Assembly (NCBI RefSeq): GCF_910591885.1 | Contig: NW_025963551.1 | Location: 434,001 to 498,000 of the forward strand | DNA length: 64,000 nt | From: Bombus terrestris | Taxonomy: Eukaryota > Arthropoda > Insecta > Hymenoptera > Apidae | Direction of reading: 5' to 3' | In this document: one piece after another, positions 38,158 through 50,802 of the stretch | How the letters are laid out: each line of letters starts with the position of its first letter | How positions within the stretch are numbered: the stretch's first letter is position 1 | Notes under the pieces: model-generated | What the model was told of the DNA's origin: nothing | The model's input: the letters and a program-made list of their open reading frames with translations, nothing else | The model's database searches: none | Position numbers and translations under genes: made by a program

Positions 38158-41100
38158 CAATAGTTTTACATAAATAGTAATATTTCCACATAGTACAGTT
38201 GCAACGTGAGGTCCGAAATCGCTGACAAATTAAGGTAATAACAGGAAATATATGCACGGCACCATAAGGTATATGCATAGCTTGGAAATTGTAATCGTTG
38301 CTCGCTCGCTCCGCTCGCTCGTAAGAATCTAGTCCAACCTCACAACCGATCCGACACGTTCGCAAATTTGAAATTAGTCGCCTCCTTATCGGATAACGAA
38401 CACAAGAGGGATTGGTTTTAGGTTAGGCTATAGTTATCGATCGGGCGCAGCGAGCGAGGGACGCATAAAGGTGTGTCACAAATCATCGGATTGGCACATA
38501 GGGTCATTGAAATATTCGCACCAGCCCCAGGAGCCGGAAGTCTTTATCGAATTGCCTACAGACAAAAGTTTACAGTATATCAATATTTGTACATAAATAG
38601 TAATATTTTCACACAGTACAGTGCAACGTGAAGTCCGAAATCGCTTGACAAATTGAGGTAATAACAGGAAATATATGCAAGGCAATATAAGGTATATGTA
38701 TAGCTTGGAAATTGTAATAATTGCTCGCTCGCTCCGCTCGCTCGTAAGAATCTAGTCCAACCTCACAACCGATCCGACACGTTCGCAAATTTGAAATTAG
38801 TCGCCTCCTTATCGGATAACGAACACAAGAGTGATTGGTTTTAGGTTAGGCTATAGTTATCGATCGGGCGCAGCGAGCGAGGGACGCATAAAGGTGTGTC
38901 ACAAACCAACGGTTTGTCACATAGGGTCATTGAAATATTCGCACCAGCCCCAGGAGCCGGAAGTCTTTATCGAATTGCCTACAGACAATAGTTTACAGTA
39001 TATCAATATTTGTACATAAATAGTAATATTTTCACACAGTACAGTGCAACGTGAGGTCCGAAATCGCTGACAAATTGAGATAATAACAGGAAATATATGC
39101 AAGGCAATATAAGGTATATGTATATCTTGGAAATTGTAATCGTTGCTCGCTCGCTCCGCTCGCTCGTAAGAATCTAGTCCAACCTCACAATCGATCCGAC
39201 ACGTTCGCAAATTTGAAATTAGTCGCCTCCTTATCGGATAACGAACACAAGAGGGATTGGTTTTAGGTTAGGCTATAGTTATCGATCGGGCGCAGCGAGC
39301 GAGGGACGCATAAAGGTGTGTCACAAACCAACGGTTTGTCACATAGGGTCATTGAAATATTCGCACCAGCCCCAGGAGCCGGAAGTCTTTATCGAATTGC
39401 CTACAGACAATAGTTTACAGTATATCAATATTTGTACATAAATAGTAATATTTTCACACAGTACAGTGCAACGTGAGGTCCGAAATCGCTGACAAATTGA
39501 GGTAATAGCAGGAAATATATGCAAGGCAAGATAAGGTATATGCATAGCTTGGAAATTGTAATCGTTGCTCGCTCGCTCCGCTCACTCGTAAGAATCTAGC
39601 CCAACCACACAACCGATCCGACACGTTCGCAAATTTCAAATTAGTCGCCTCCTTATCGGATAACGAACGCAAGAGGGATTGGTTTTAGGTTAGGCTATAG
39701 TTATCGGGCGAGCACAGGGAGCGAGGGACGCGTAAGGGTGTGTCACAAACCAACGGTTTGTGACATAGGGTCATTGAAATATTCGCACCAGCCCCAGGAG
39801 CCGGAAGTCTTTATCGAATTGCCTACAGACAAAAGTTTACAGTTTATGAATAGTTTTACATAAATAGTAATATTTCCACATAGTACGGTGCAACGTAAGG
39901 TCCGAAATCGCTGACAAATTGAGGTAATAACAGGAAATATATGCAAGGCAATATAAGGTATATGTATAGCTTGGAAATTGTAATCGTTGCTCGCTCGCTC
40001 CGCTCGCTCGTAAGAATCTAGTCCAACCTCACAACCGATCCGACACGTTCGCAAATTTGAAATTAGTCGCCTCCTTATCGGATAACGAACACAAGAGGGA
40101 TTGGTTTTAGGTTAGGCTATAGTTATCGATCGGGCGCAGCGAGCGAGGGACGCATAAAGGTGTGTCACAAATCATCGGATTGGCACAAAGGGACATAGAA
40201 AAATTCGCACCTGCCCGAGGAGTAGGAAGTCTTTATCGAGTTGCCTACAGACAAAAGTTTACAGTTTATCAATAGTTTTACATAAATAGTAATATTTCCA
40301 CATAGTACAGTTGCAACGTGAGGTCCGAAATCGCTGACAAATTAAGGTAATAACAGGAAATATATGCACGGCACCATAAGGTATATGCATAGCTTGGAAA
40401 TTGTAATCGTTGCTCGCTCGCTCCGCTCGCTCGTAAGAATCTAGTCCAACCTCACAACCGATCCGACACGTTCGCAAGTTTGAAATTAGTCGCCTCCTTA
40501 TCGGATAACGAACACAAGAGGGATTGGTTTTAGGTTAGGCTATAGTTATCGATCGGGCGCAGCGAGCGAGGGACGCATAAAGGTGTGTCACAAATCATCG
40601 GATTGGCACAAAGGGACATTGAAATATTCGCACCTGCCCGAGGAGTAGGAAGTCTTTATCGAGTTGCCTACTGACAAAAGTTTACAGTTTATCAATAGTT
40701 TTACATAAATAGTAATATTTCCACATACTACAGTTGCAACGTGAGGTCCGAAATCGCTGACAAATAAAGGTAATAACAGGAAATATATGCAAGGCAATAT
40801 AAGGTATATGTATAGCTTGGAAATTGTAATCGTTGCTCGCTCGCTCCGCTCGCTCGTAAGAATCTAGCCCAACCTCACAACCGATCCGACACGTTCGCAA
40901 ATTTCAAATTAGTCGCCTCCTTATCGGATAACGAACGCAAGAGGGATTGGTTTTAGGTTAGGCTATAGTTATCGGGTGAGCACAGGGAGCGAGGGACGCG
41001 TAAAGGTGTGTCACAAACCAACGGTTTGTCACATAGGGTCATTGAAATATTCGCACCAGCCCCAGGAGCCGGAAGTCTTTATAGAATTGCCTACAGACAA

Positions 41101-41760
41101 TAGTTTACAGTATATCAATATTTGGACATAAATAGTAATATTTTCACACAGTACAGTGCAACGTGAGGTCCGAAATCGCTGACAAATTGAGGTAATAACA
41201 GGAAATATATGCAAGGCAATATAAGGTATATGTATAGCTTGGAAATTGTAATCGTTGCTCGTTCGCTCCGCTCGCTCGTAAGATTCTAGCCCAACCTCAC
41301 AACCGATCCGACACGTTCGCAAATTTCAAATTAGTCGCCTCCTTATCGGATAACGAACGCAAGAGGGATTGGTTTTAGGTTAGGCTATAGTTATCGATCG
41401 GGCGCAGCGAGCGAGGGACGCATAAAGGTGTGTCACAAACCAACGGTTTGTCACATAGGGTCATTGAAATATTCGCACCAGCCCCAGGAGCCGGAAGTCT
41501 TCATCGAATTGCGTACTGACAAAAGTTTACAGTATATCAATATTTGTACATAAATAGTAATATTTTCACACAGTACAATGCAACGTGAGGTCCGAAATCG
41601 CTGACAAATTGAGGTACTAACAGGAAATATATGCAAGGCAATATAAGGTATATGTATAGCTTGGAAATTGTAATCGTTGCTCGCTCGCTCCGCTCGCTCG
41701 TAAGAATCTAGTCCAACCTCACAACCGATCCGACACGTTCGCAAATTTGAAATTAGTCGC
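38158..41760 (+). repeat. Mixed type 1 and type 2 units, no clear long period
   Basis: About eight and a half units alternate between type 1-like and type 2-like forms. Local oddities are cgcttgac with gaagtccg near 38,630, tgtaataattgctcg near 38,716, catagaaaaattcgc near 40,196, and cgggtgagcac near 40,975. The type 2 units near 38,147 and 40,259 share tatatgcatagc. I see no insertion and no gene. Confidence 0.85.
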
Positions 41761-44700
41761 CTCCTTATCGGATAACCAACACAAGAGGGATTGGTTTTAG
41801 GTTAGGCTATAGTTATCGATCGGGCGCAGCGAGCGAGGGACGCATAAAGGTGTGTCACAAATCATCGGATTGGCACAAAGGGACATTGAAATATTCGCAC
41901 CTGCCCGAGGAGTAGGAAGTCTTTATCGAGTGGCCTACTGACAAAAGTTTACAGTTTATCAATAGTTTTACATAAATAGTAATATTTCCACATAGTACAG
42001 TTGCAACGTGAGGTCCGAAATCGCTGACAAATTAAGGTAATAACAGGAAATATATGCACGGCACCATAAGGTATATGTATAGCTTGGAAATTGTAATCGT
42101 TGCTCGCTCGCTCCGCTCGCTCGTAAGAATCTAGTCCAACCTCACAACCGATCCGACACGTTCGCAAATTTGAAATTAGTCGCCTCCTTATCGGATAACG
42201 AACACAAGAGGGATTGGTTTTAGGTTAGGCTATAGTTATCGATCGGGCGCAGCGAGCGAGAGACGCATAAAGGTGTGTCACAAATCATCGGATTGGCACA
42301 AAGGGACATTGAAATATTCGCACCTGCCCGAGGAGTAGGAAGTCTTTATCGAGTTGCCTACTGACAAAAGTTTACAGTTTATCAATAGTTTTACATAAAT
42401 AGTAATATTTCCACATAGTACAGTTGCAACGTGAGGTCCGAAATCGCTGACAAATTAAGGTAATAACAGGAAATATATGCACGGCACCATAAGCTATATG
42501 TATGGCTTGGAAATTGTAATCGTTGCACGCTCGCTCCGCTCGCTCGTAAGAATCTAGTCCAACCTCACAACCGATCCGACACGTGCGCAAATTTGAAATT
42601 AGTTGCCTCCTTATCGGATAACGAACACAAGAGGGATTGGTTTTAGATTAGGCTATAGTTATCGATCGGGCGCAGCGAGCGAGGGACGCATAAAGGTGTG
42701 TCACAAACCAACGGTTTGTCACATAGGGTCATTGAAATATTCGCACCAGCCCCAGGAGCCGGAAGTCTTTATCGAATTGCCTACAGACAAAAGTTTACAG
42801 TATATCAATATTTGTATATAAATAGTAATATTTTCACACAGTACAGTGCAACGTGAGGTCCGAAATCGCTGACAAATTGAGGTAATAACAGGAAATATAT
42901 GCAAGGCAATATAAGATATATGTATAGCTTGGAAATTGTAATCGTTGATCGCTCGCTCCGCTCGCTCGTAAGAATCTAGTGGAACCTCACAACCGATCCG
43001 ACACGTTCGCAAATTTGAAATTAGTCGCCTCCTTATCGGATAACCAACACAAGAGGGATTGGTTTTAGGTTAGGCTATAGTTATCGATCGGGCGCAGCGA
43101 GCGAGGGACGCATAAAGGTGTGTCACAAATCATCGGATTGGCACAAAGGGACATTGAAATATTCGCACCTGCCCGAGGAGTAGGAAGTCTTTATCGAGTG
43201 GCCTACTGACAAAAGTTTACAGTTTATCAATAGTTTTACATAAATAGTAATATTTCCACATAGTACAGTTGCAACGTGAGGTCCGAAATCGCTGACAAAT
43301 TAAGGTAATAACAGGAAATATATGCACGGCACCATAAGGTATATGTATAGCTTGGAAATTGTAATCGTTGCTCGCTCGCTCCGCTCGCTCGTAAGAATCT
43401 AGTCCAACCTCACAACCGATCCGACACGTTCGCAAATTTCAAATTAGTCGCCTCCTTATCGGATAACGAACACAAGAGGGATTGGTTTTAGGTTAGGCTA
43501 TAGTTATCGATCGGGCGCAGCGAGCGAGAGACGCATAAAGGTGTGTCACAAATCATCGGATTGGCAGAAAGGGACATTGAATTATTCGCACCTGCCCGAG
43601 GAGTAGGAAGTCTTTATCGAGTTGCCTACTGACAAAAGTTTACAGTTTATCAATAGTTTTACATAAATAGTAATATTTCCACATAGTACAGTTGCAACGT
43701 GAGGTCCGAAATCGCTGACAAATTAAGGTAATAACAGGAAATATATGCACGGCACCATAAGCTATATGTATAGCTTGGAAATTGTAATCGTTGCACGCTC
43801 GCTCCGCTCGCTCGTAAGAATCTAGTCCATCCTCACAACCGATCCGACACGTTCGCAAATTTGAAATTAGTTGCCTCCTTATCGGATAACGAACACAAGA
43901 GGGATTGGTTTTAGGTTAGGCTATAGTTATCGATCGGGCGCAGCGAGCGAGGGACGCATAAAGGTGTGTCACAAACCAACGGTTTGTCACATAGGGTCAT
44001 TGAAATATTCGCACCAGCCCCAGGAGCCGGAAGTCTTTATCGAATTGCCTACAGACAAAAGTTTACAGTATATCAATATTTGTACATAAATAGTAATATT
44101 TTCACACAGTACAGTGCAACGTGAGGTCCGAAATCGCTGACAAATTGAGGTAATAACAGGAAATATATGCAAGGCAATATAAGGTATATGTATATCTTGG
44201 AAATTGTAATCGTTGCTCGCTCGCTCCGCTCGCTCGTAACAATCTAGTCCAACCTCACAACCGATCCGACACGTTCGCAAATTTGAAATTAGTCGCCTCC
44301 TTATCGGATAACGAACACAAGAGGGATTGGTTTTAGGTTAGGCTATAGTTATCGATCGGGCGCAGCGAGCGAGGGACGCATAAAGGTGTGTCACAAATCA
44401 TCGGATTGGCACAAAGGGACATTGAAATATTCGCACCTGCCCGAGGAGTAGGAAGTCTTTATCGAGTTGCCTACTGACAAAAGTTTACAGTTTATCAATA
44501 GTTTTACATAAATAGTAATATTTCCACATAGTACAGTTGCAACGTGAGGTCCGAAATCGCTGACAAATTAAGGAAATAACAGGAAATATATGCACGGCAC
44601 CATAAGGTATATGTATAGCTTGGAAATTGTAATCGTTGCTCGCTCGCTCCGCTCGCTCGTAAGAATCTAGCCCAACCTCCCAACCGATCCGACACGTTCG

Positions 44701-46017
44701 CAAATTTCAAATTAGTCGCCTCCTTATCGGATAACGAACGCAAGAGGGATTGGTTTTAGGTTAGGCTATAGTTATCTGGCGAGCACAGGGAGCGAGGGAC
44801 GCGTAAGGGTGTGTCACAAACCAACGGTTTGTCACATAGGGTCATTGAAATATTCGCACCAGCCCCAGGAGCCGGAAGTCTTTATCGAATTGCCTACAGA
44901 CAAAAGTTTACATTTTATCAATAGTTTTACATAAATAGTAATATTTCCACATAGTACGGTGCAACGTAAGGTCCGAAATCGCTGACAAATTGAGGTAATA
45001 ATAGGAAATATATGCAGGACAATATAAGATATATGTATAGCTTGGAAATTGTAATCGTTGATCGCTCGCTCCCCTCGCTCGTAAGAATCTAGTGCAACCT
45101 CACAACCGATCCGACACGTTCGCAAATTTGAAATTAGTCGCCTCCTTATCGGATAACCAACACAAGAGGGATTGGTTTTACGTTAGGCTATAGTTATCGA
45201 TCGGGCGCAGCGAGCGAGGGACGCATAAAGGTGTGTCACAAATCATCGGATTGGCACAAAGGGACATTGAAATATTCGCACCTGCCCGAGGAGTAGGAAG
45301 TCTTTATCGAGTGGCCTACTGACAAAAGTTTACAGTTTATCAATAGTTTTACATAAATAGTAATATTTCCACATAGTACAGTTGCAACGTGAGGTCCGAA
45401 ATCGCTGACAAATTAAGGTAATAACAGGAAATATATGCACGGCACCATAAGGTATATGTATAGCTTGGAAATTGTAATCGTTGCTCGCTCGCTCCGCTCG
45501 CTCGTAAGAATCTAGTCCAACCTCACAACCGATCCGACACGTTCGCAAATTTGAAATTAGTCGCCTCCTTATCGGATAACGAACACAAGAGGGATTGGTT
45601 TTAGGTTAGGCTATAGTTATCGATCGGGCGCAGCGAGCGAGAGACGCATAAAGGTGTGTCACAAATCATCGGATTGGCACAAAGGGACATTGAAATATTC
45701 GCACCTGCCCGAGGAGTAGGAAGTCTTTATCGAGTTGCCTACTGACAAAAGTTTACAGTTTATCAATAGTTTTACATAAATAGTAATATTTCCACATAGT
45801 ACAGTTGCAACGTGAGGTCCGAAATCGCTGACAAATTAAGGTAATAACAGGAAATATATGCACGGCACCATAAGCTTTATGTATAGCTTGGAAATTGTAA
45901 TCGTTGCACGCTCGCTCCGCTCGCTCGTAAGAATCTAGTCCAACCTCACAACCGATCCGACACGTGCGCAAATTTGAAATTAGTTGCCTCCTTATCGGAT
46001 AACGAACACAAGAGGGA

Positions 46018-46439
46018 TTGGTTTTAGGTTAGGCTATAGTTATCGATCGGGCGCAGCGAGCGAGGGACGCATAAAGGTGTGTCACAAACCAACGGTTTGT
46101 CACATAGGGTCATTGAAATATTCGCACCAGCCCCAGGAGCCGGAAGTCTTTATCGAATTGCCTACAGACAAAAGTTTACAGTATATCAATATTTGTACAT
46201 AAATAGTAATATTTTCACACAGTACAGTGCAACGTGAGGTCCGAAATCGCTGACAAATTGAGGTAATAACAGGAAATATATGCAAGGCAATATAAGATAT
46301 ATGTATAGCTTGGAAATTGTAATCGTTGATCGCTCGCTCCCCTCGCTCGTAAGAATCTAGTGGAACCTCACAACCGATCCGACACGTTCGCAAATTTGAA
46401 ATTAGTCGCCTCCTTATCGGATAACCAACACAAGAGGGA
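46018..46439 (+). repeat. A unit of the three-unit HOR (422 bp), reference copy
   Basis: A has the type 2 left box cgatcgggcgcagcgagcg joined to type 1 states from accaacggtttgtcac onward (ccccaggagccgg, gaattgcctacagac, tatatcaatatttg). In this copy the right part carries aagatatatg, ttgatcgctcgctcccctcg and gtggaacc. The join lies between the two boxes, within cataaaggtgtgtcacaaa, a second place besides the main switch segment where types are spliced. Confidence 0.87.
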
Positions 46440-46862
46440 TTGGTTTTACGTTAGGCTATAGTTATCGATCGGGCGCAGCGAGCGAGGGACGCATAAAGGT
46501 GTGTCACAAATCATCGGATTGGCACAAAGGGACATTGAAATATTCGCACCTGCCCGAGGAGTAGGAAGTCTTTATCGAGTGGCCTACTGACAAAAGTTTA
46601 CAGTTTATCAATAGTTTTACATAAATAGTAATATTTCCACATAGTACAGTTGCAACGTGAGGTCCGAAATCGCTGACAAATTAAGGTAATAACAGGAAAT
46701 ATATGCACGGCACCATAAGGTATATGTATAGCTTGGAAATTGTAATCGTTGCTCGCTCGCTCCGCTCGCTCGTAAGAATCTAGTCCAACCTCACAACCGA
46801 TCCGACACGTTCGCAAATTTGAAATTAGTCGCCTCCTTATCGGATAACGAACACAAGAGGGA
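46440..46862 (+). repeat. B unit of the three-unit HOR (423 bp), reference copy
   Basis: B is a nearly pure type 2 unit. In this copy the anchor reads ttggttttacgttagg, a g-to-c change inside the TTAGG pair that also occurs near 45,178, 54,050 and 59,126. It also carries cgagtggcctactg. The preceding A unit ends with ataaccaac in place of ataacgaac, a linked marker. The same linked markers in 54.0 and 59.1 kb show that B units have been copied out of the HOR region into the 12-unit region. Confidence 0.87.
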
Positions 46863-47285
46863 TTGGTTTTAGGTTAGGCTATAGTTATCGATCGGGCGCA
46901 GCGAGCGAGAGACGCATAAAGGTGTGTCACAAATCATCGGATTGGCACAAAGGGACATTGAAATATTCGCACCTGCCCGAGGAGTAGGAAGTCTTTATCG
47001 AGTTGCCTACTGACAAAAGTTTACAGTTTATCAATAGTTTTACATAAATAGTAATATTTCCACATAGTACAGTTGCAACGTGAGGTCCGAAATCGCTGAC
47101 AAATTAAGGTAATAACAGGAAATATATGCACGGCACCATAAGCTATATGTATAGCTTGGAAATTGTAATCGTTGCTCGCTCGCTCCGCTCGCTCGTAAGA
47201 ATCTAGTACAACCTCACAACCGATCCGACACGTTCGCAAATTTGAAATTAGTTGCCTCCTTATCGGATAACGAACACAAGAGGGA
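46863..47285 (+). repeat. C unit of the three-unit HOR (423 bp), reference copy
   Basis: C is a type 2 unit with gcgagagacgc in place of gcgagggacgc, ataagctatatg in place of ataaggtatatg, and often ttagttgcctcc at its end. The g-to-c change in aagctatatg turns a near-palindrome into one with perfect 7-bp arms, agctata-tg-tatagct, at 47,141-47,156. The ttagttgcctcc change creates a TTG that opens a 72-codon plus-strand frame in the next unit; I regard that frame as chance. Confidence 0.87.
47141..47156. repeat. Short palindrome agctata-tg-tatagct, C-unit specific
   Basis: Perfect 7-bp arms flank a 2-bp centre. The same 16 bases occur at 43,760-43,775, 48,409-48,424, 50,100-50,115, 52,634-52,649, 54,323-54,338 and 59,399-59,414. 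In other units the left arm reads aggtata, giving one mismatch. Two C units have lost it again by private changes (tatggct near 42,501, agctttatg near 45,874). It could bind a dimeric protein or be neutral; the sequence alone does not decide. Confidence 0.7.
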
Positions 47286-49398
47286 TTGGTTTTAGGTTAG
47301 GCTATAGTTATCGATCGGGCGCAGCGAGCGAGGGACGCATAAAGGTGTGTCACAAACCAACGGTTTGTCACATAGGGTCATTGAAATATTCACACCAGCC
47401 CCAGGAGCCGGAAGTCTTTATCGAATTGCCTACAGACAAAAGTTTACAGTATATCAATATTTGTACATAAATAGTAATATTTTCACACAGTACAGTGCAA
47501 CGTGAGGTCCGAAATCGCTGACAAATTGAGGTAATAACAGGAAATATATGCAAGGCAATATAAGGTATATGTATATCTTGGAAATTGTAATCGTTGCTCG
47601 CTCGCTCCGCTCGCTCGTAACAATCTAGTCCAACCTCACAACCGATCCGACACGTTCGCAAATTTGAAATTAGTCGCCTCCTTATCGGATAACGAACACA
47701 AGAGGGATTGGTTTTAGGTTAGGCTATAGTTATCGATCGGGCGCAGCGAGCGAGGGACGCATAAAGGTGTGTCACAAATCATCGGATTGGCACAAAGGGA
47801 CATTGAAATATTCGCACCTGCCCGAGGAGTAGGAAGTCTTTATGGAGTTGCCTACTGACAAAAGTTTACAGTTTATCAATAGTTTTACATAAATAGTAAT
47901 ATTTCCACATAGTACAGTTGCAACGTGAGGTCCGAAATCGCTGACAAATTAAGGAAATAACAGGAAATATATGCACGGCACCATAAGGTATATGTATAGC
48001 TTGGAAATTGTAATCGTTGCTCGCTCGCTCCGCTCGCTCGTAAGAATCTAGTCCAACCTCACAACCGATCCGACACGTTCGCAAATTTGAAATTAGTCGC
48101 CTCCTTATCGGATAACGAACACAAGAGGGATTGGTTTTAGGTTAGGCTATAGTTATCGATCGGGCGCAGCGAGCGAGGGACGCATAAAGGTGTGTCACAA
48201 ATCATCGGATTGGCACAAAGGGACATTGAAATATTCGCACCTGCCCGAGGAGTAGGAAGTCTTTATCGAGTTGCCTACTGACAAAAGTTTACAGTTTATC
48301 AATAGTTTTACATAAATAGTAATATTTCCACATAGTACAGTTGCAACGTGAGGTCCGAAATCGCTGACAAATTAAGGTAGTAACAGGAAATATATGCACG
48401 GCACCATAAGCTATATGTATAGCTTGGAAATTGTAATCGTTGCTCGCTCGCTCCGCTCGCTCGTAAGAATCTAGTCCAACCTCACAACCGATCCGACACG
48501 TTCGCAAATTTGAAATTAGTCGCCTCCTTATCGGATAACGAACACAAGAGGGATTGGTTTTAGGTTAGGCTATAGTTATCGATCGGGCGCAGCGAGCGAG
48601 GGACGCATAATGGTGTGTCACAAACCAACGGTTTGTCACATAGGGTCATTGAAATATTCGCACCAGCCCCAGGAGCCGGAAGTCTTTATCGAATTGCCTA
48701 CAGACAATAGTTTACAGTATATCAATATTTGTACATAAATAGTAATATCTTCACACAGTACAGTGCAACGTGAGGTCCGAAATCGCTGAAAAATTGAGGT
48801 AATAACAGGAAATATATGCAAGGCAATATAAGGTATATGTATAGCTTGGAAATTGTAATCGTTGCTCGCTCGCTCCGCTCGCTCGTAAGAATCTAGCCCA
48901 ACCTCACAACCGATCCGACACGTTCGCAAATTTCAAATTAGTCGCCTCCTTATCGGATAACGAACGCAAGAGGGATTGGTTTTAGGTTAGGCTATAGTTA
49001 TCGATCGGGCGCAGCGAGCGAGGGACGCATAAAGGTGTGTCACAAACCAACGGTTTGTCACATAGGGTCATTGAAATATTCGCACCAGCCCCAGGAGCCG
49101 GAAGTCTTTATGGAGTTGCCTACTGACAAAAGTTTACAGTTTATCAATAGTTTTACATAAATAGTAATATTTCCACATAGTACAGTTGCAACGTGAGGTC
49201 CGAAATCGCTGACAAATTAAGGAAATAACAGGAAATATATGCACGGCACCATAAGGTATATGTATAGCTTGGAAATTGTAATCGTTGCTCGCTCGCTCCG
49301 CTCGCTCGTAAGAATCTAGTCCAACCTCACAACCGATCCGACACGTTCGCAAATTTGAAATTAGTCGCCTCCTTATCGGATAACGAACACAAGAGGGA

Positions 49399-49821
49399 TT
49401 GGTTTTAGGTTAGGCTATAGTTATCGATCGGGCGCAGCGAGCGAGGGACGCATAAAGGTGTGTCACAAATCATCGGATTGGCACAAAGGGACATTGAAAT
49501 ATTCGCACCTGCCCGAGGAGTAGGAAGTCTTTATCGAGTGGCCTACTGACAAAAGTTTACAGTTTATCAATAGTTTTACATAAATAGTAATATTTCCACA
49601 TAGTACAGTTGCAACGTGAGGTCCGAAATCGCTGACAAATTAAGGTAATAACAGGAAATATATGCACGGCACCATAAGGTATATGTATAGCTTGGAAATT
49701 GTAATCGTTGCTCGCTCGCTCCGCTCGCTCGTAAGAATCTAGTCCAACCTCACAACCGATCCGACACGTTCGCAAATTTGAAATTAGTCGCCTCCTTATC
49801 GGATAACGAACACAAGAGGGA
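49399..49821 (+). repeat. Type 2 unit (423 bp), reference copy
   Basis: The diagnostic states are cgatcgggcgcagcgagcg with gacgcataaagg on the left, then aatcatcggattggcacaaag, cctgcccgaggagtagg, tttatcaatagttttac, cacatagtacagttgc, attaaggtaa and gcacggcaccataagg. The cagttgc state adds one base relative to types 1 and 3, so the unit is 423 bp. This copy also has the gagtggcctactgac variant that marks the B position of the three-unit higher-order repeat. The gaggagtag segment puts a stop into the plus-strand frame that is open in types 1 and 3, so that frame is not a shared coding feature. Confidence 0.9.
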
Positions 49822-50802
49822 TTGGTTTTAGGTTAGGCTATAGTTATCGATCGGGCGCAGCGAGCGAGAGACGCATAAAGGTGTGTCACAAATCATCGGA
49901 TTGGCACAAAGGGACATTGAAATATTCGCACCTGCCCGAGGAGTAGGAAGTCTTTATCGAGTTGCCTACTGACAAAAGTTTACAGTTTATCAATAGTTTT
50001 ACATAAATAGTAATATTTCCACATAGTACAGTTGCAACGTGAGGTCCGAAATCGCTGACAAATTAAGGTAGTAACAGGAAATATATGCACGGCACCATAA
50101 GCTATATGTATAGCTTGGAAATTGTAATCGTTGCTCGCTCGCTCCGCTCGCTCGTAAGAATCTAGTCCAACCTCACAACCGATCCGACACGTTCGCAAAT
50201 TTGAAATTAGTCGCCTCCTTATCGGATAACGAACACAAGAGGGATTGGTTTTAGGTTAGGCTATAGTTATCGATCGGGCGCAGCGAGCGAGGGACGCATA
50301 ATGGTGTGTCACAAACCAACGGTTTGTCACATAGGGTCATTGAAATATTCGCACCAGCCCCAGGAGCCGGAAGTCTTTATCGAATTGCCTACAGACAATA
50401 GTTTACAGTATATCAATATTTGTACATAAATAGTAATATCTTCACACAGTACAGTGCAACGTGAGGTCCGAAATCGCTGAAAAATTGAGGTAATAACAGG
50501 AAATATATGCAAGGCAATATAAGGTATATGTATAGCTTGGAAATTGTAATCGTTGCTCGCTCGCTCCGCTCGCTCGTAAGAATCTAGCCCAACCTCACAA
50601 CCGATCCGACACGTTCGCAAATTTCAAATTAGTCGCCTCCTTATCGGATAACGAACGCAAGAGGGATTGGTTTTAGGTTAGGCTATAGTTATCGATCGGG
50701 CGCAGCGAGCGAGGGACGCATAAAGGTGTGTCACAAACCAACGGTTTGTCACATAGGGTCATTGAAATATTCGCACCAGCCCCAGGAGCCGGAAGTCTTT
50801 AT

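Larger units (their letters stand above)
41760..50802 (+). repeat. Three-unit (A-B-C) higher-order repeat, about 1,268 bp
   Basis: The unit order is A-B-C, A-B-C, A-B, A-B-C, A-B-C, A-B-C, A-B-B-C, A. A units sit at about 42,719, 43,987, 44,832, 46,100, 47,368, 48,636 and 50,327. B units sit at 41,949, 43,217, 44,485, 45,330, 46,598, 47,866, 49,134 and 49,557. C units sit at 42,372, 43,640, 45,753, 47,021, 48,289 and 49,980. B is marked in most copies by cgagtggcctactg and ataaccaac upstream. C is marked by gcgagagacgc and ataagctatatg. The missing C near 44.8 kb and the doubled B at 49.1-49.8 kb are whole-unit slips. Superimposed is an 8-unit copy (offset 3,381 bp) of roughly 41.77-44.67 kb at 45.15-48.05 kb. 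Confidence 0.9.

Noticed and set aside
42603..42821. 72-codon plus-strand frames beginning MPPYRITNTRG (42.6, 43.9, 46.0 and 47.3 kb)
   Set aside because: They start at a TTG made by the C-unit change ttagttgcctcc. The same frame is open without that start in other type 1-like units and closed by TAG in type 2 units.
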